Source: Sphingomonas limnosediminicola (GTDB taxonomy: Bacteria > Pseudomonadota > Alphaproteobacteria > Sphingomonadales > Sphingomonadaceae). Taken from it: a stretch of 64,000 bases of DNA. Location: positions 1,736,001 through 1,800,000 of the forward strand of contig NZ_BAABBM010000001.1 in assembly GCF_039537965.1 (NCBI RefSeq), given 5' to 3'. Positions within the stretch are counted from its first letter, which is position 1. Every line of letters begins with the position of its first letter. The position numbers were made by a program, and so were the translations under genes. Below the pieces are notes generated by a model. The model did not search any database. It was not told the origin of the DNA and worked only from the letters and a program-made list of their open reading frames with translations. Shown here in pieces: positions 37,713 to 46,607 of the stretch.

Positions 37713-38927
37713 CTAGATTTGCAGGCCTCGAAGCAGCAACGGCAGATCGCCGCTGGTGCCGCGCGCTTCGCTCATCAGGCGATTTTTGATCGGGGAAATC
37801 CGCTCGACCAAGCCCATGCCGAAGCGTCGCATCGCAGAGGCCGTCTTGCCGGGAACACCGTAGATTCGGGTCAGGCTGTCGGTAGCAAAGGCGACAGAAA
37901 GCGCATCGAGCGAGCGCCAGCGCTGGTAACGGTCGAGCAATTGCTTGTCGCCAAGGTCGAGGCCAAGGCGCGCGCCTTCGACGAGGACTTGTGCGAGCGC
38001 CGCGACATCCCGGAAGCCGAGGTTGAGCCCCTGACCTGCGATAGGATGGATCGCATGCGCGGCATCGCCTGCGAGCGCCAGCCGCTTCGCGGTCATCTGC
38101 GCGGCGTGGTGGAAGCCAAGCGGGTAGGACGAGCGCGGCGCCAGCATTTCAATCTTACCGAGAAAGCCACCCATGGCCGACTCTGCTTCGGCCGCAAAAT
38201 CATCGTCGTCGAGCGACAGCCAGCCGGCGGCATCGTCGCGCGCGACGGACCAGACGATGGCCGAGCGGTGACCGCCCGCATTGTCATTCATCGGCAGCAG
38301 CGCGAATGGTCCAGCCGGATAGAAGATCTCGTAGGCGACATGCTCATGCGGCTTCGCATGCCGGAGCACGGACACGATCGCCTGGTGGTCGTAGCGCCAG
38401 CGCGCGACGCGAATGCCGGCCGCCTCCCGCGTCGCCGATTCCCGTCCATCGGCGGCTATCAGGAGCGGCGCGGTCAGTGTCCTGCCATCGTCGAGGCGGA
38501 CAACGACGCCATGGTCGCCTCGATCGACGCTGGCGACCCGCGATTTCCACAGCAGCCAGCTGTGCCGCCCGGCCTCGGCGCGCGCCTGTAGTGCGGCGCG
38601 AAGATGACGGTTTTCGTGCATCCAGCCGAGCGGTTCGTCATCTTCGGAATCGAAATGAAGCCCGCCTGGCTCCAACCCATCCGCGACCGCGATGGTACGA
38701 ATTGGGCACCCCAGTGCAGCAAGATGGTCAGCGACGCCGATCGTTTCGAGCATGCGCATCGAGCTCGACGATACGGCGCTAGTGCGGCCGTCGAATGCGG
38801 AATCCTTGCGCAACGACGGGTCGGCGGGGTCGACCACGATCGCGGAGAGCCCGCTTGCGTCGAGCGCGGACGCCAGGGCGAGGCCAATCATCCCGCCGCC
38901 GAAAATGATCACATCGGACCGGTCCAT
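37713..38927 (-). CDS. UbiH/UbiF/COQ6-family FAD-dependent hydroxylase
   Basis: A 404-residue flavoprotein monooxygenase of the ubiquinone-biosynthesis hydroxylase family. FAD-binding motifs are VIIFGGGMIGLALASAL (about 6-22), the DG motif APLLIAADGRESATREAAGI and the GD motif ALAGDAAHAIHPIAGQGLNLGFRDV. It would hydroxylate the quinone ring at one of C1, C5 or C6. Sphingomonads use UbiH, UbiF, UbiL or UbiM in varied sets, so the position cannot be assigned by eye. It is alone on its strand, divergent from ftsK. Confidence 0.88.
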   Translation of the reverse strand: MDRSDVIIFGGGMIGLALASALDASGLSAIVVDPADPSLRKDSAFDGRTSAVSSSSMRMLETIGVADHLAALGCPIRTIAVADGLEPGGLHFDSEDDEPLGWMHENRHLRAALQARAEAGRHSWLLWKSRVASVDRGDHGVVVRLDDGRTLTAPLLIAADGRESATREAAGIRVARWRYDHQAIVSVLRHAKPHEHVAYEIFYPAGPFALLPMNDNAGGHRSAIVWSVARDDAAGWLSLDDDDFAAEAESAMGGFLGKIEMLAPRSSYPLGFHHAAQMTAKRLALAGDAAHAIHPIAGQGLNLGFRDVAALAQVLVEGARLGLDLGDKQLLDRYQRWRSLDALSVAFATDSLTRIYGVPGKTASAMRRFGMGLVERISPIKNRLMSEARGTSGDLPLLLRGLQI

Positions 38928-38971
38928 GGCGTTGCCCTACGCGCGCGAAGCAATCACGCCAAGAAGTTCGC

Positions 38972-39001
38972 TTGACCGGAGAGTCCGGCTCAAGGCATTT
39001 T
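38972..39001 (+). promoter_or_regulatory. Possible ftsK promoter with two GANTC sites
   Basis: TTGACC (38972-38977) and CATTTT (38996-39001) are 18 bp apart. GAGTC sites lie at 38981-38985, between the hexamers, and at 39003-39007, just after. In Caulobacter, GcrA acts with CcrM-methylated GANTC near promoters of division genes, so this placement is suggestive for ftsK. The -10 match is weak. Confidence 0.35.
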
Positions 39002-39027
39002 AGAGTCTGAACTTTTAGGGGTGGGAC

Positions 39028-41352
39028 ATGGCGACCGTTGCCGCGCGCGCGCCGAAGCGCGAACTGGCGCCCGACTGGCGCGACGCATTGCGTGAAGCAG
39101 TGCGGCGGATGGCGATTCGCACCTGGGGTGCAGTGTTGTTGGCGATCAGCATCGCCGGGACGCTCGCGCTGGCATCGCACAACCCGACCGATCCGTCGCT
39201 CAGCACGGCCGCCGGCGGCCCGCCGGCCAACTGGCTTGGCAGCTTCGGCGCTTATTTCAGCGACATCCTGTTGCTCTTGTTTGGGCTCGGCTCCGCGCTG
39301 TTCATGCCGGTCATCGCCATCGCGGGGATGAGGATGCTCCGCCTGCTTCCGGCTGGCCGGATCGGCCGCGGGCTTGGTCTGGCTGCCATCGGCGCGGTCC
39401 TGCTTGGCGTGGCGCTCGGCCTCACGAGCGGCTCGTCGGTGTCGGGACTTCCGGCTGGCTGGGGCGGCGCCCTCGGTCTCGCGGCGGCGCATGGCGTCGA
39501 TGCCGCGATCGGGCTGATCCCCAACCCAATGATTGCCGGGCCGACGCGCCTGACCGTGCTCCTGCTCTTCGCGCTTGGCGGCCTCGCGGTCGGCTATTTG
39601 GCCGTCGGCATCAATTCCGACGAAAAGGATTGGCTGGGCGGCCTGTTCCGTCGAGCTCCGCGCGAACGCCGTGCTGCCCCGCGCCGGACCGAAATCGAAG
39701 AGGACGAACGGCCGACCGCCGCGGCGCCGCCTCGCGTGAAGCCGGTCGTCGCGGTCGCCGATCCATCCAAACCGCTTGTCGCGGCCAGCCGCGGTGCGAA
39801 CCGCAAGGCTTCTGCGCAGCCTAGCCTGGCACTCGGTGACAGCCACCAGCTGCCGACACTCGACTTGCTCACCCCAGCGCCGGAGAAGGGCAAGCAGACC
39901 ATCGACCGCGCCGGGCTCGAACGGAATGCGCGCCTGCTCGAAACGGTGCTCGAAGACTTCAACGTTCGCGGCGATATCGTCGAGGTCCGGCCGGGACCGG
40001 TAGTCACCATGTACGAGCTGGAGCCGGCCAGCGGCATCAAGGCCAGCCGCGTAATCGCCTTGGCTGACGATATCGCCCGCAACATGTCGGCGCTGTCCGC
40101 GCGCGTTGCGACCATTCCCGGCCGCAGCGTCATCGGCATCGAGCTGCCGAATCCGAAGCGCGAGATGGTTGTCCTGTCGGAGCTGATCGGGAGCCAGGCC
40201 TTCGACGATCAGAACATGTCGCTGCCGCTGATCCTCGGGAAGAATATCGCTGGCGACCCGGTTATCGCGGACCTCGCGCCAATGCCTCACCTGCTGGTCG
40301 CGGGCACCACCGGTTCGGGCAAGTCGGTCGGCCTTAACTGCATGATCCTCTCTCTGCTCTACCGCTACGGGCCGGACCAGGTGAAGATGATCATGATCGA
40401 CCCGAAGATGCTCGAACTGAGCATCTACGACGACATCCCGCACTTGCTTTCGCCAGTCGTGACCGAGCCCGGCAAGGCTATCCGCGCGCTCAAATGGGCC
40501 GTCGAGCAGATGGAGGAGCGCTATCGCATGATGGCGAACCTCGGCGTCCGTGCGTTGCCCAGCTTCAACGCCAAGGTGCGCGAGGCGAAGGCCAAGGGAT
40601 CCAAGCTCGGACGCCGAGTCCAGACCGGCTACGATGCCGACAACGGTCAACCGCTCTACGAGGTCGAGGAGCTCGAATACGAGGTCCTGCCGCAGATTGT
40701 GGTCGTGGTTGATGAGCTCGCCGACCTGATGATGACCGCCGGCAAGGAGGTCGAGTTCCTCATCCAGCGGCTCGCCCAGAAGGCGCGCGCAGCGGGCATT
40801 CACCTCATCATGGCCACGCAGCGGCCGTCGGTCGACGTCATCACCGGCGTCATCAAGGCGAACCTGCCGACGCGCGTCAGCTTCCAGGTAACGAGCAAGA
40901 TCGACAGCCGAACCATCCTCGGCGAGCAGGGCGCAGAACAGCTGCTCGGCAAGGGCGACATGCTCTACATGCCGGGCGGCAAGCAGATCATCCGCGTTCA
41001 TGGGCCGTTCGTCAGTGACGAGGAAGTGCGCGCGGTGGCCGAGCATTGGCGCCGTCAGGGCGCCCCCGAGTACGTTCAGTCGGTCACCGAGGAACCGGAG
41101 GACGGCGGATATTTATTCGATGGTCAGCCGACCGGCGAAGACGATGCAGAGACGCAGCTTTTCCGCAAAGCCGTGCAGATCGTCGCCGAGAGTCAGAAGG
41201 CGTCGACCTCCTACCTCCAGCGGCAGCTGCGGGTGGGCTACAACAGCGCCGCGCGCCTGATCGAGCGGATGGAAAAGGAAGGTCTCGTGGGCCAGCCCGA
41301 CCATGTGGGCCGCCGCGAGGTGCTGATCGACCCGGACGGCCACCCCATCTGA
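39028..41352 (+). CDS. ftsK: DNA translocase FtsK
   Basis: Septal DNA pump that clears chromosome ends during division and activates XerCD at dif. The 774 residues have an N-terminal membrane domain with four hydrophobic segments (about 30-190) and a short charged linker (200-290). The alpha-beta motor follows, with Walker A AGTTGSGKSVGLN (about 427-439), Walker B VVVDELADLMM, and ATQRPSVDVITG. The gamma winged-helix domain (about 700-774) ends with GLVGQPDHVGRREVLI. The linker is short, as in other alphaproteobacteria. It is followed at 85 bp by lolA. The promoter area holds two GANTC sites. Confidence 0.96.
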   Translation: MATVAARAPKRELAPDWRDALREAVRRMAIRTWGAVLLAISIAGTLALASHNPTDPSLSTAAGGPPANWLGSFGAYFSDILLLLFGLGSALFMPVIAIAGMRMLRLLPAGRIGRGLGLAAIGAVLLGVALGLTSGSSVSGLPAGWGGALGLAAAHGVDAAIGLIPNPMIAGPTRLTVLLLFALGGLAVGYLAVGINSDEKDWLGGLFRRAPRERRAAPRRTEIEEDERPTAAAPPRVKPVVAVADPSKPLVAASRGANRKASAQPSLALGDSHQLPTLDLLTPAPEKGKQTIDRAGLERNARLLETVLEDFNVRGDIVEVRPGPVVTMYELEPASGIKASRVIALADDIARNMSALSARVATIPGRSVIGIELPNPKREMVVLSELIGSQAFDDQNMSLPLILGKNIAGDPVIADLAPMPHLLVAGTTGSGKSVGLNCMILSLLYRYGPDQVKMIMIDPKMLELSIYDDIPHLLSPVVTEPGKAIRALKWAVEQMEERYRMMANLGVRALPSFNAKVREAKAKGSKLGRRVQTGYDADNGQPLYEVEELEYEVLPQIVVVVDELADLMMTAGKEVEFLIQRLAQKARAAGIHLIMATQRPSVDVITGVIKANLPTRVSFQVTSKIDSRTILGEQGAEQLLGKGDMLYMPGGKQIIRVHGPFVSDEEVRAVAEHWRRQGAPEYVQSVTEEPEDGGYLFDGQPTGEDDAETQLFRKAVQIVAESQKASTSYLQRQLRVGYNSAARLIERMEKEGLVGQPDHVGRREVLIDPDGHPI

Positions 41353-41437
41353 GCCTGAACGGTGCGGAACCGGAAGGTTCAGTCCGCATTCAACGCGGCG
41401 ACGCCAGTTCGTGCGACAAATTTCCAGGAGCTTGAAG

Positions 41438-42040
41438 ATGATTTCCGCCCCTCGTTTCGCGCGCGCCCTCGTGGCGGCCGCCATCATCGCGACCCCTGCG
41501 GCCGCGGCAGATTCTCCCGACCTCGGGAAGCTGAAGAGCCATATCGGCGCGGTACAGACGATGACTGCCAATTTCGTCCAGACCGATGCGCGTGGCCGCT
41601 CGGCCGCGGGAACGCTGCAGCTGAAGCGCCCGGGCAAGGTCCGCTTCCAATATGGCAGCGGCGACCTGCTGCTCGTGGCCGATGGAAGGAACCTCTACTT
41701 TCTCGATTATCAGGTCGGCCAAAAGAGCGCCTATCCACTCGGCAAGACGCCGCTCGGCCCGCTGCTGTCGAGCTCGCCGGACTTCAACGGCAAGGCACAG
41801 GTGTTGCCGAGCACCGATCCCCGGATCCTCGTCGCCCGGGCCAAGAATACGTCCTACGGCCAGCTTACGCTCGCCTTCCTGCGCAGCACGTCGGCGCCGG
41901 GGGGCCTTCAGATGTATGGCTGGACAGCGATCGACCCGCAGGGCCGCCGGACGACGGTGAAGCTGTCGAATGTCCGCTACAATGTCGCGGTGCCGGAGAG
42001 CGCCTTCACGTACGCGGAGCCGAAGAGGCGCGGAAAATAG
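41438..42040 (+). CDS. lolA: Outer-membrane lipoprotein carrier protein LolA family
   Basis: A 200-residue periplasmic protein with a signal peptide (about 1-24, AAAADS) and a LolA-type half-barrel: MTANFVQTDARGRSAAGTLQL, RPGKVRFQYGSGDLLLVADGRNLYFLDY and a C-terminal TVKLSNVRYNV strand. It ferries lipoproteins from LolCDE to the outer membrane. ATG 41438 has AGGAG 7 nt upstream; a GTG at 41411 is less likely. Position behind ftsK is common in alphaproteobacteria. It could also be a related chaperone for another lipid, but LolA is the simplest reading. Confidence 0.88.
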   Translation: MISAPRFARALVAAAIIATPAAAADSPDLGKLKSHIGAVQTMTANFVQTDARGRSAAGTLQLKRPGKVRFQYGSGDLLLVADGRNLYFLDYQVGQKSAYPLGKTPLGPLLSSSPDFNGKAQVLPSTDPRILVARAKNTSYGQLTLAFLRSTSAPGGLQMYGWTAIDPQGRRTTVKLSNVRYNVAVPESAFTYAEPKRRGK

Positions 42041-42091
42041 TTTCAGATTGCGACCTGTTCATCGCACTTTCAGGGTCGAGTACCTAAATAG

Positions 42092-42208
42092 GTTGGCGGT
42101 TCTGTATGTTACCGGGGTTTCCCCCTGTTACCCGGGTTTTACAGAGCCCCTTGCGTGACGAACGCTTGGCGGCCCTCGCTCCATGCCCCCGGAGCGGGGG
42201 CCTTTTTC
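42092..42208 (+). ncRNA. Candidate small RNA with C-rich loop and intrinsic terminator
   Basis: The 198-bp gap between lolA and xth ends in a strong terminator but has no convincing gene. A first stem pairs CTGTA (42102-42106) and ACC/GGG with CCC/GGT and TACAG (42140-42144), leaving a C-rich loop TTTCCCCCTG (42118-42127). A second hairpin pairs GCGT (42153-42156) with ACGC (42162-42165), then the terminator. C-rich single-stranded loops that mask Shine-Dalgarno sequences mark alphaproteobacterial trans-acting sRNAs such as the alpha-r8/MmgR/SuhB group; similarity to that group is only an impression. It could instead be the 3' UTR of lolA. The 5' end is a guess. Confidence 0.42.
42185..42208 (+). 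terminator. Intrinsic terminator after lolA/candidate sRNA
   Basis: GCCCCCG (42185-42191), loop GAG, CGGGGGC (42195-42201), followed by CTTTTTC. The perfect 7-bp GC stem plus a run of five Ts is a textbook rho-independent terminator on the plus strand and is the clearest one in the window. Confidence 0.9.
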
Positions 42209-42238
42209 TATTCGGGCGACAAAGGCTAAGCGGGTGAC

Positions 42239-43033
42239 GTGGGCAAAAAGCTGAAAATCGCTTCGTGGAACATCAACTCGGTGCGCGCACGGTCGGCGCT
42301 CGTCGAGCGACTAATCGTCGAGCAGCGGCCCGACATTCTGTGCCTGCAGGAAACCAAGGTGCTCGACAGCATCTTCCCCGCCGAGCTGTTCACGCGCCAT
42401 GGTTATGTCCACCATCAGTTGAATGGCCAGCGCATGCACCACGGCGTCGCGATCCTCAGCCGCCTTCCGCTCCAAGACGCTGGCAAGCATGACTGGCAAG
42501 ACAATGGCGAAGCGCGACATGTCGGCGCGCGGCTCGAGTGCGGGATCCGGCTCGAGAACGTTTATGTGCCGGCCGGTGGCGACATCCCCGATCGCGCGCA
42601 GAATCCCAAGTTCGGTCAGAAGCTCGACTTCATCGGCCGGATGACCCGCTGGTCGGAGGATCTCAAGGAACCGACGATCATTGTCGGCGACTTCAACGTC
42701 GCGCCGCTTGAATGCGATGTCTGGAGCCACAAGGCGCTGATCAACGTCGTCAGCCACACGCCTGTCGAGGTCGAGGCGCTGAATCGGCTTCAGCAGGCGC
42801 ACGACTGGGTCGATATTGGACGCAAGTTCGTGCCCGCGCCCGAGCGCTGCTTCACCTGGTGGAGCTATCGCTCGCCCGACTGGACCAAGAACGACCGTGG
42901 CCGGCGCCTCGATCACATGTGGGCCTCGCCCGAATTGTCCGGCCACCTGGTCGGACACGAGGTGCTTGAACCGTGCCGCGCATGGGAGCGGCCGTCCGAT
43001 CACGTCCCGTTGATCTGCGAGATCGAAGTTTGA
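42239..43033 (+). CDS. xth: Exodeoxyribonuclease III (AP endonuclease)
   Basis: Cleaves DNA 5' of abasic sites and has 3'-5' exonuclease activity in base-excision repair. The 264 residues show the endonuclease/exonuclease/phosphatase fold motifs: [13 protein letters not shown], the metal-binding Glu in [30 protein letters not shown] and the catalytic [12 protein letters not shown] at the C-terminus. The start is GTG 42239, placed after the upstream terminator, so the promoter must lie in about 30 bp or inside the terminator region. Its stop overlaps the ribA TTG start. Confidence 0.95.
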   Translation: MGKKLKIASWNINSVRARSALVERLIVEQRPDILCLQETKVLDSIFPAELFTRHGYVHHQLNGQRMHHGVAILSRLPLQDAGKHDWQDNGEARHVGARLECGIRLENVYVPAGGDIPDRAQNPKFGQKLDFIGRMTRWSEDLKEPTIIVGDFNVAPLECDVWSHKALINVVSHTPVEVEALNRLQQAHDWVDIGRKFVPAPERCFTWWSYRSPDWTKNDRGRRLDHMWASPELSGHLVGHEVLEPCRAWERPSDHVPLICEIEV

Positions 43034-44085
43034 GCGAGCAGCCGATTCGCCGCGCCATCGCCGCGCTCCGCGCCGGTCGAGCGGTGCGGATCGAAGGCGA
43101 AGCGCCTATCGCCATCGCTGCCGTTGAGACGGCAACGCCGGAGTTTCTCGACATCCTTGATCCGAAGAGCAGCGCGAGGTTGCTGATAAGCGGACATCGA
43201 GCCGCAGCGCTTGCGCTGACTAATCGGCGTGACGCGGCCGACCCCGGCCGGCCCGTACTCGTAGAACGCGCCCCATGGCTCGATTGTGAAACCGCTTTGG
43301 CGCTAGCCGACCCAGGCCGTGATCTCGACCGCGGGCTGGTCGGACCGCTGCACCCGCTGCCTTGCAGAAGCCCAACGTCTTGCACGGCAGCGCTCGAACT
43401 CGCGCGCGCCGCTGGGCTTCTTCCAGCGCTATGGCTGCTCGACGATCAAGGCGCCGCGACGAGCGTCTCGGTCGAGGAGATAGACCGCCAAGATCGTTCG
43501 CCTACAGTCGAGATCGTCGCCCGTGCCAAGCTTCCGCTCGACGACTTGCCCGATACGCAGATCGTCGCCTTCCGCGCGGCCGACGACGGGCAGGAGCATG
43601 TCGCGCTGTTGATCGGCGCGTTCGGTGGGAACCCGCCGCTCGTTCGTCTGCACAGCGAATGCCTGACCGGCGACGTGTTCGGATCGCTAAAGTGCGACTG
43701 CGGCCCGCAACTCAAGGAAGCGCTCAAGATTATCGGCGCGTCGGGCGGCGGCGTGCTGCTTTACCTGCGGCAGGAAGGGCGCGGCATCGGACTAGCCAAC
43801 AAGCTCCGCGCTTACTCGCTACAGGATCGCGGACTCGACACGGTCGATGCCAATCGTCGGCTCGGCTTTGCCGACGACGAGCGCGATTATGCGCACGCTG
43901 CTGCGATGCTGAGAGCGCTCGGCGTGAACGAGGTCCGCCTACTGACGAATAACCCGAACAAGGTGGCCGGGCTGGAAGCGGCCGGCATCAAGGTTGCGGA
44001 CCGCGTCCCGCATCACATGCCCGCCAACCCGCACAATGCCGATTATCTCGACACCAAGCGCAAAAGGAGCGGGCATCTAGCCTAA
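43030..44085 (+). CDS. ribA: GTP cyclohydrolase II with degenerate N-terminal domain
   Basis: Opens GTP to the first riboflavin intermediate. The C-terminal catalytic domain (about 165-351) has the zinc ligands in [18 protein letters not shown], the [13 protein letters not shown] active-site loop and [15 protein letters not shown]. The first 150 residues start like a DHBP synthase ([12 protein letters not shown]) but lack its acidic DDxDRENEGD metal site, so only GTP cyclohydrolase activity is expected. The start is a TTG overlapping the xth stop (TTGA). A separate ribB must exist elsewhere. The 3' end overlaps the convergent HAD gene by 9 bp. Confidence 0.9.
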   Translation: MSEQPIRRAIAALRAGRAVRIEGEAPIAIAAVETATPEFLDILDPKSSARLLISGHRAAALALTNRRDAADPGRPVLVERAPWLDCETALALADPGRDLDRGLVGPLHPLPCRSPTSCTAALELARAAGLLPALWLLDDQGAATSVSVEEIDRQDRSPTVEIVARAKLPLDDLPDTQIVAFRAADDGQEHVALLIGAFGGNPPLVRLHSECLTGDVFGSLKCDCGPQLKEALKIIGASGGGVLLYLRQEGRGIGLANKLRAYSLQDRGLDTVDANRRLGFADDERDYAHAAAMLRALGVNEVRLLTNNPNKVAGLEAAGIKVADRVPHHMPANPHNADYLDTKRKRSGHLA

Positions 44086-44748
44086 GCTGAGAAGCCTTCG
44101 CACATCGTCGAAGCTGTAGGCGATTTCGCGAACGCCCAGGGCGCGGAGCATCTCGTCATGGCCGTCGAGGCAGTGCGATCCCGCCGCCAGCCCAATCACC
44201 CGCGCCCCAGATGCTAACGCGCCGGTCACGCCGACACGCGAATCCTCGAGGATGGCGCAGTGCTCGATAGAAACGCCAATCTGCCGTGCAGTGTGAAGGT
44301 AGATGTCCGGCTCCGGCTTTCCCCGCTCAACATGCTCGTGGCCACTGTAGACATGCTCGCCGAACGCCTCGGTGAGTCCGAGATGCGCCAAGTGGCCGCG
44401 GATCCACTTGGTCGAGCTCGACGAAGCAACCGCGCGCGGCATCTCAGCCGGCAGGGACTGCACGAAGTCAACTGCGCCGAGCACCGCCATGATCCCCTCG
44501 CGCAGCGCCCGCCGGCTCTTGTCCCGAAGGCGGTCGTGAAATTCAGGCGGCAATTGCGTCCCGATCCGCCGCTCGATCGCGGCGAGGAAGTCGTTGCCTG
44601 CGAGGCCCGTATAATGGTGGAGCGTTTCCTCGACGCTGTGGCGGTGGCCGAGGTCCGTCAGCAGTGCCGCAAGCTCGCGGTTCCGCTCGAACTCGCTTTC
44701 GAGCAGTACGCCGTCAAAATCGAAAATGAGTCCGTCAGGCCTGGGCAT
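44077..44748 (-). CDS. HAD-superfamily phosphatase (beta-phosphoglucomutase/phosphatase-like)
   Basis: A 223-residue HAD hydrolase, subfamily IA. Motif I is [12 protein letters not shown] (nucleophile Asp near residue 9), motif II is [14 protein letters not shown], motif III the Lys in [10 protein letters not shown], and motif IV lies in [15 protein letters not shown] helical cap domain occupies about 20-90. Such enzymes dephosphorylate small sugars or nucleotides; the substrate is not predictable here. It overlaps the YggS gene by 14 nt, so the two are co-expressed. Confidence 0.87.
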   Translation of the reverse strand: MPRPDGLIFDFDGVLLESEFERNRELAALLTDLGHRHSVEETLHHYTGLAGNDFLAAIERRIGTQLPPEFHDRLRDKSRRALREGIMAVLGAVDFVQSLPAEMPRAVASSSSTKWIRGHLAHLGLTEAFGEHVYSGHEHVERGKPEPDIYLHTARQIGVSIEHCAILEDSRVGVTGALASGARVIGLAAGSHCLDGHDEMLRALGVREIAYSFDDVRRLLSLG

Positions 44749-45403
44749 CGTCTTCGAACAACGCAGTACCGACGCGAACGGCCGTGGACCCGAGCATCAC
44801 GGCCTGGCGATAATCGGCCGACATGCCCATGCTGAGCGATGTGACGTCATGACGTCGCCCGAGCTTGGCGAGCAGCGCGAAATAAGGTGAGGGCTCAAGG
44901 CCCGCGGGCGGAATGCACATCAGCCCGGCAAGCGGGAGCGGCGAAGCGCGGACTGCCTCGATAAGCGTACCAAGCTCGTCGATGGGACAGCCGCCCTTCT
45001 GTTCCTCTTCGCCGATATTCACTTGCACGTAGACGCCGGGAAAGTGACCGCTCTTCTCCACCTCCTTTGTCAGGGCATCCAGCAGGGAGAGGCGATCCAG
45101 CGAGTGGATGGTCTCGAACAGGCCGATAGCTTCGGCGGCCTTGTTCGATTGCAGCCGGCCGATGCCGTGCAGGCGAATATCAGGGTTACACGCCAGCAGC
45201 TCTGGCCACTTCGATAGCGCTTCCTGGACCCGGCTTTCGCCGAAGTCGCGCTGTCCGGCGGCGATGAGGGGTTCGATCTCCTCCGCCGTTCGTCCCTTGC
45301 TTACGGCAACGAGTTGAATCTCGGACGGTTCGCGGCGCGCCAGTTTCGCCGCCGCGGCGATATTCTCCAGGATCTTATCGCGGCGGGCTGCGGCGCTCGT
45401 CAT
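44735..45403 (-). CDS. YggS-family pyridoxal phosphate homeostasis protein
   Basis: A 222-residue PLP-binding TIM-barrel protein of the YggS/PLPBP family, which buffers free pyridoxal 5'-phosphate and affects amino-acid pools. Visible blocks are IQLVAVSKGRTAEEI (PLP lysine in VSKG), FGESRVQEALSKW, HGIGRLQSNKA, VQVNIGEEEQKGG, GLMCIPP and SLSMGMSADYRQAV near the end. It is the first gene of a two-gene unit with the HAD phosphatase and lies 21 bp from the divergent thiamine-phosphate-synthase-like gene. Confidence 0.92.
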   Translation of the reverse strand: MTSAAARRDKILENIAAAAKLARREPSEIQLVAVSKGRTAEEIEPLIAAGQRDFGESRVQEALSKWPELLACNPDIRLHGIGRLQSNKAAEAIGLFETIHSLDRLSLLDALTKEVEKSGHFPGVYVQVNIGEEEQKGGCPIDELGTLIEAVRASPLPLAGLMCIPPAGLEPSPYFALLAKLGRRHDVTSLSMGMSADYRQAVMLGSTAVRVGTALFEDDAQA

Positions 45404-45424
45404 GGCGCGGCTATAGGTAGCCGA

Positions 45425-45898
45425 ATGGAGCGCCGCCAGACCCGCATGCCGCGTCAGTGGCTCATTGCAGATGAACGGAACGCGGCTGGTCTCCCTGTCC
45501 TTCTCCGCAAGCTGCCACGCGACGCAGGTGTGATATTCCTGTTCGTCGATGCGCCGAAAACAGAGCGCAGGAAGCTGCTGGCGGGAGTGCGTAGGATCGC
45601 GCGTCGGCGAAACCTGATCCTACTCGACGAACTCGCAGGTGACGCGGCTCGCGTGCACAGTCTCCCAGAACTGCGCCGAGCCTTGCTCGCGCGGACCCCG
45701 CTGATCCTTCTTTCGCCGATGTTCGAAACGCGCAGTCACCCGGAATGGAAGCCCCTCCCCCGGATGCGAGCAGCCACATTCACGCGGCTTGCACGCCGCC
45801 GCTTGGGAGCGTTGGGCGGAATGAACGAAAAGCGATTCGCGAAAGTCGCGACGCTAGGCTTTCAAGCGTGGGCCGCGATCGACAGGTTTAGAACTTGA
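45425..45898 (+). CDS. Short thiamine-phosphate-synthase-like protein
   Basis: A 157-residue protein that keeps parts of the ThiE TIM barrel: WLIADERNAAGLPVLL, VHSLPELRRAL, LILLSPMFETRSHP and LGALGGMNEKRFAKV. ThiE proteins are usually about 200 residues, and the DGVHxGQ-like and diphosphate-binding regions are poorly preserved here, so catalytic ability is doubtful. Its place beside yggS resembles other sphingomonads as I recall them. It could be a divergent enzyme or a PLP/thiamine-related binding protein. The 3' end overlaps the convergent barrel-like gene by 11 bp. I see no TPP riboswitch upstream. Confidence 0.6.
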   Translation: MERRQTRMPRQWLIADERNAAGLPVLLRKLPRDAGVIFLFVDAPKTERRKLLAGVRRIARRRNLILLDELAGDAARVHSLPELRRALLARTPLILLSPMFETRSHPEWKPLPRMRAATFTRLARRRLGALGGMNEKRFAKVATLGFQAWAAIDRFRT

Positions 45899-46607
45899 GC
45901 GCCGTACCCAGATAGACGGCCTGGCTGTCGCGCCGGGCATCCTGCAACGCCGACAGGCGATCACGCTCGATGTTGTAGCGAACGCCGCCAGTCAGGGCGA
46001 TGCGCCGCGAGAGGTCGTAGGACCCGCCGACGTCCAGCGAGACGTTGTCGCCCTTGCGAAGCGCCGGAACCGGGCTGCCCGCAGTCCGCTCCGCACCGAC
46101 GGCAACGCGTCCGGTAAACTTCTTGAGCGAGTAGCTGACGCCAACGATTGCCGTCTCGCGTCCACCAATCGCCGCGTCGGCCGACTTCACCTGAGCGACG
46201 TCGCCTGACACCGCGAAGCGTTTCCAGCCGATTGCCACGCCGAGGTTATAGCTGGTCGGGTTAAGAGCGTTGACCGCCGCCGTCGACACACTCGCCTGCG
46301 CAAGATCCGTCTGGGCCGGCGTCGTGCGCGCGCGGATGGCGACGCGGACCTGCGCCGGGCGACCCTTGGCGGGAGCCGGCGTGAACTTGAAATCGGTCAG
46401 CGCCAAGCCCTTGCCGGCGAACTGGGCCGCAAGCTTGGGATCGGCGTTGGCCGGAGTGAAGGAGGACATGGGGTCGAAGCTAAGCGACACTGCCACCGGC
46501 TTCTTCTTGGTCGAAGTCGCGGCGATTGCCGGAGACAGCACAAGACCGCCAGCGGCAACAGCCGCCAGCAACTTGGCTCCCTTTCGACGCGCGATCTTCA
46601 AAACCAC
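45888..46607 (-). CDS. Porin-like outer-membrane protein of unknown function
   Basis: A 239-residue exported protein with a signal peptide (about 1-29, AIAA). The C-terminal half has alternating hydrophobic strands (SYNLGVAIGWKRFAVSGDV, AIVGVSYSLKKFTGRVAVG, IALTGGVRYNIERD) and ends in TALKF, the terminal aromatic residue recognised by the BAM machinery. It is small for a porin and may be an eight-stranded barrel. GTG 46607 is the longest start, but the AAAGGGAG site lies too close to it; a TTG at 46601 is better spaced. Its upstream gap carries six GANTC sites, so cell-cycle control is plausible. Confidence 0.6.
   Translation of the reverse strand: MVLKIARRKGAKLLAAVAAGGLVLSPAIAATSTKKKPVAVSLSFDPMSSFTPANADPKLAAQFAGKGLALTDFKFTPAPAKGRPAQVRVAIRARTTPAQTDLAQASVSTAAVNALNPTSYNLGVAIGWKRFAVSGDVAQVKSADAAIGGRETAIVGVSYSLKKFTGRVAVGAERTAGSPVPALRKGDNVSLDVGGSYDLSRRIALTGGVRYNIERDRLSALQDARRDSQAVYLGTALKF

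Noticed and set aside
38779..41046. Minus-strand open frame spanning the 5' end of the hydroxylase gene and opposite ftsK
   Set aside because: It crosses two confident genes and their intergenic region and has no domain; shadow of FtsK codons.
45404..45424. Possible TPP riboswitch before the thiamine-phosphate-synthase-like gene
   Set aside because: Only 21 bp separate it from the divergent yggS, too short for a riboswitch.
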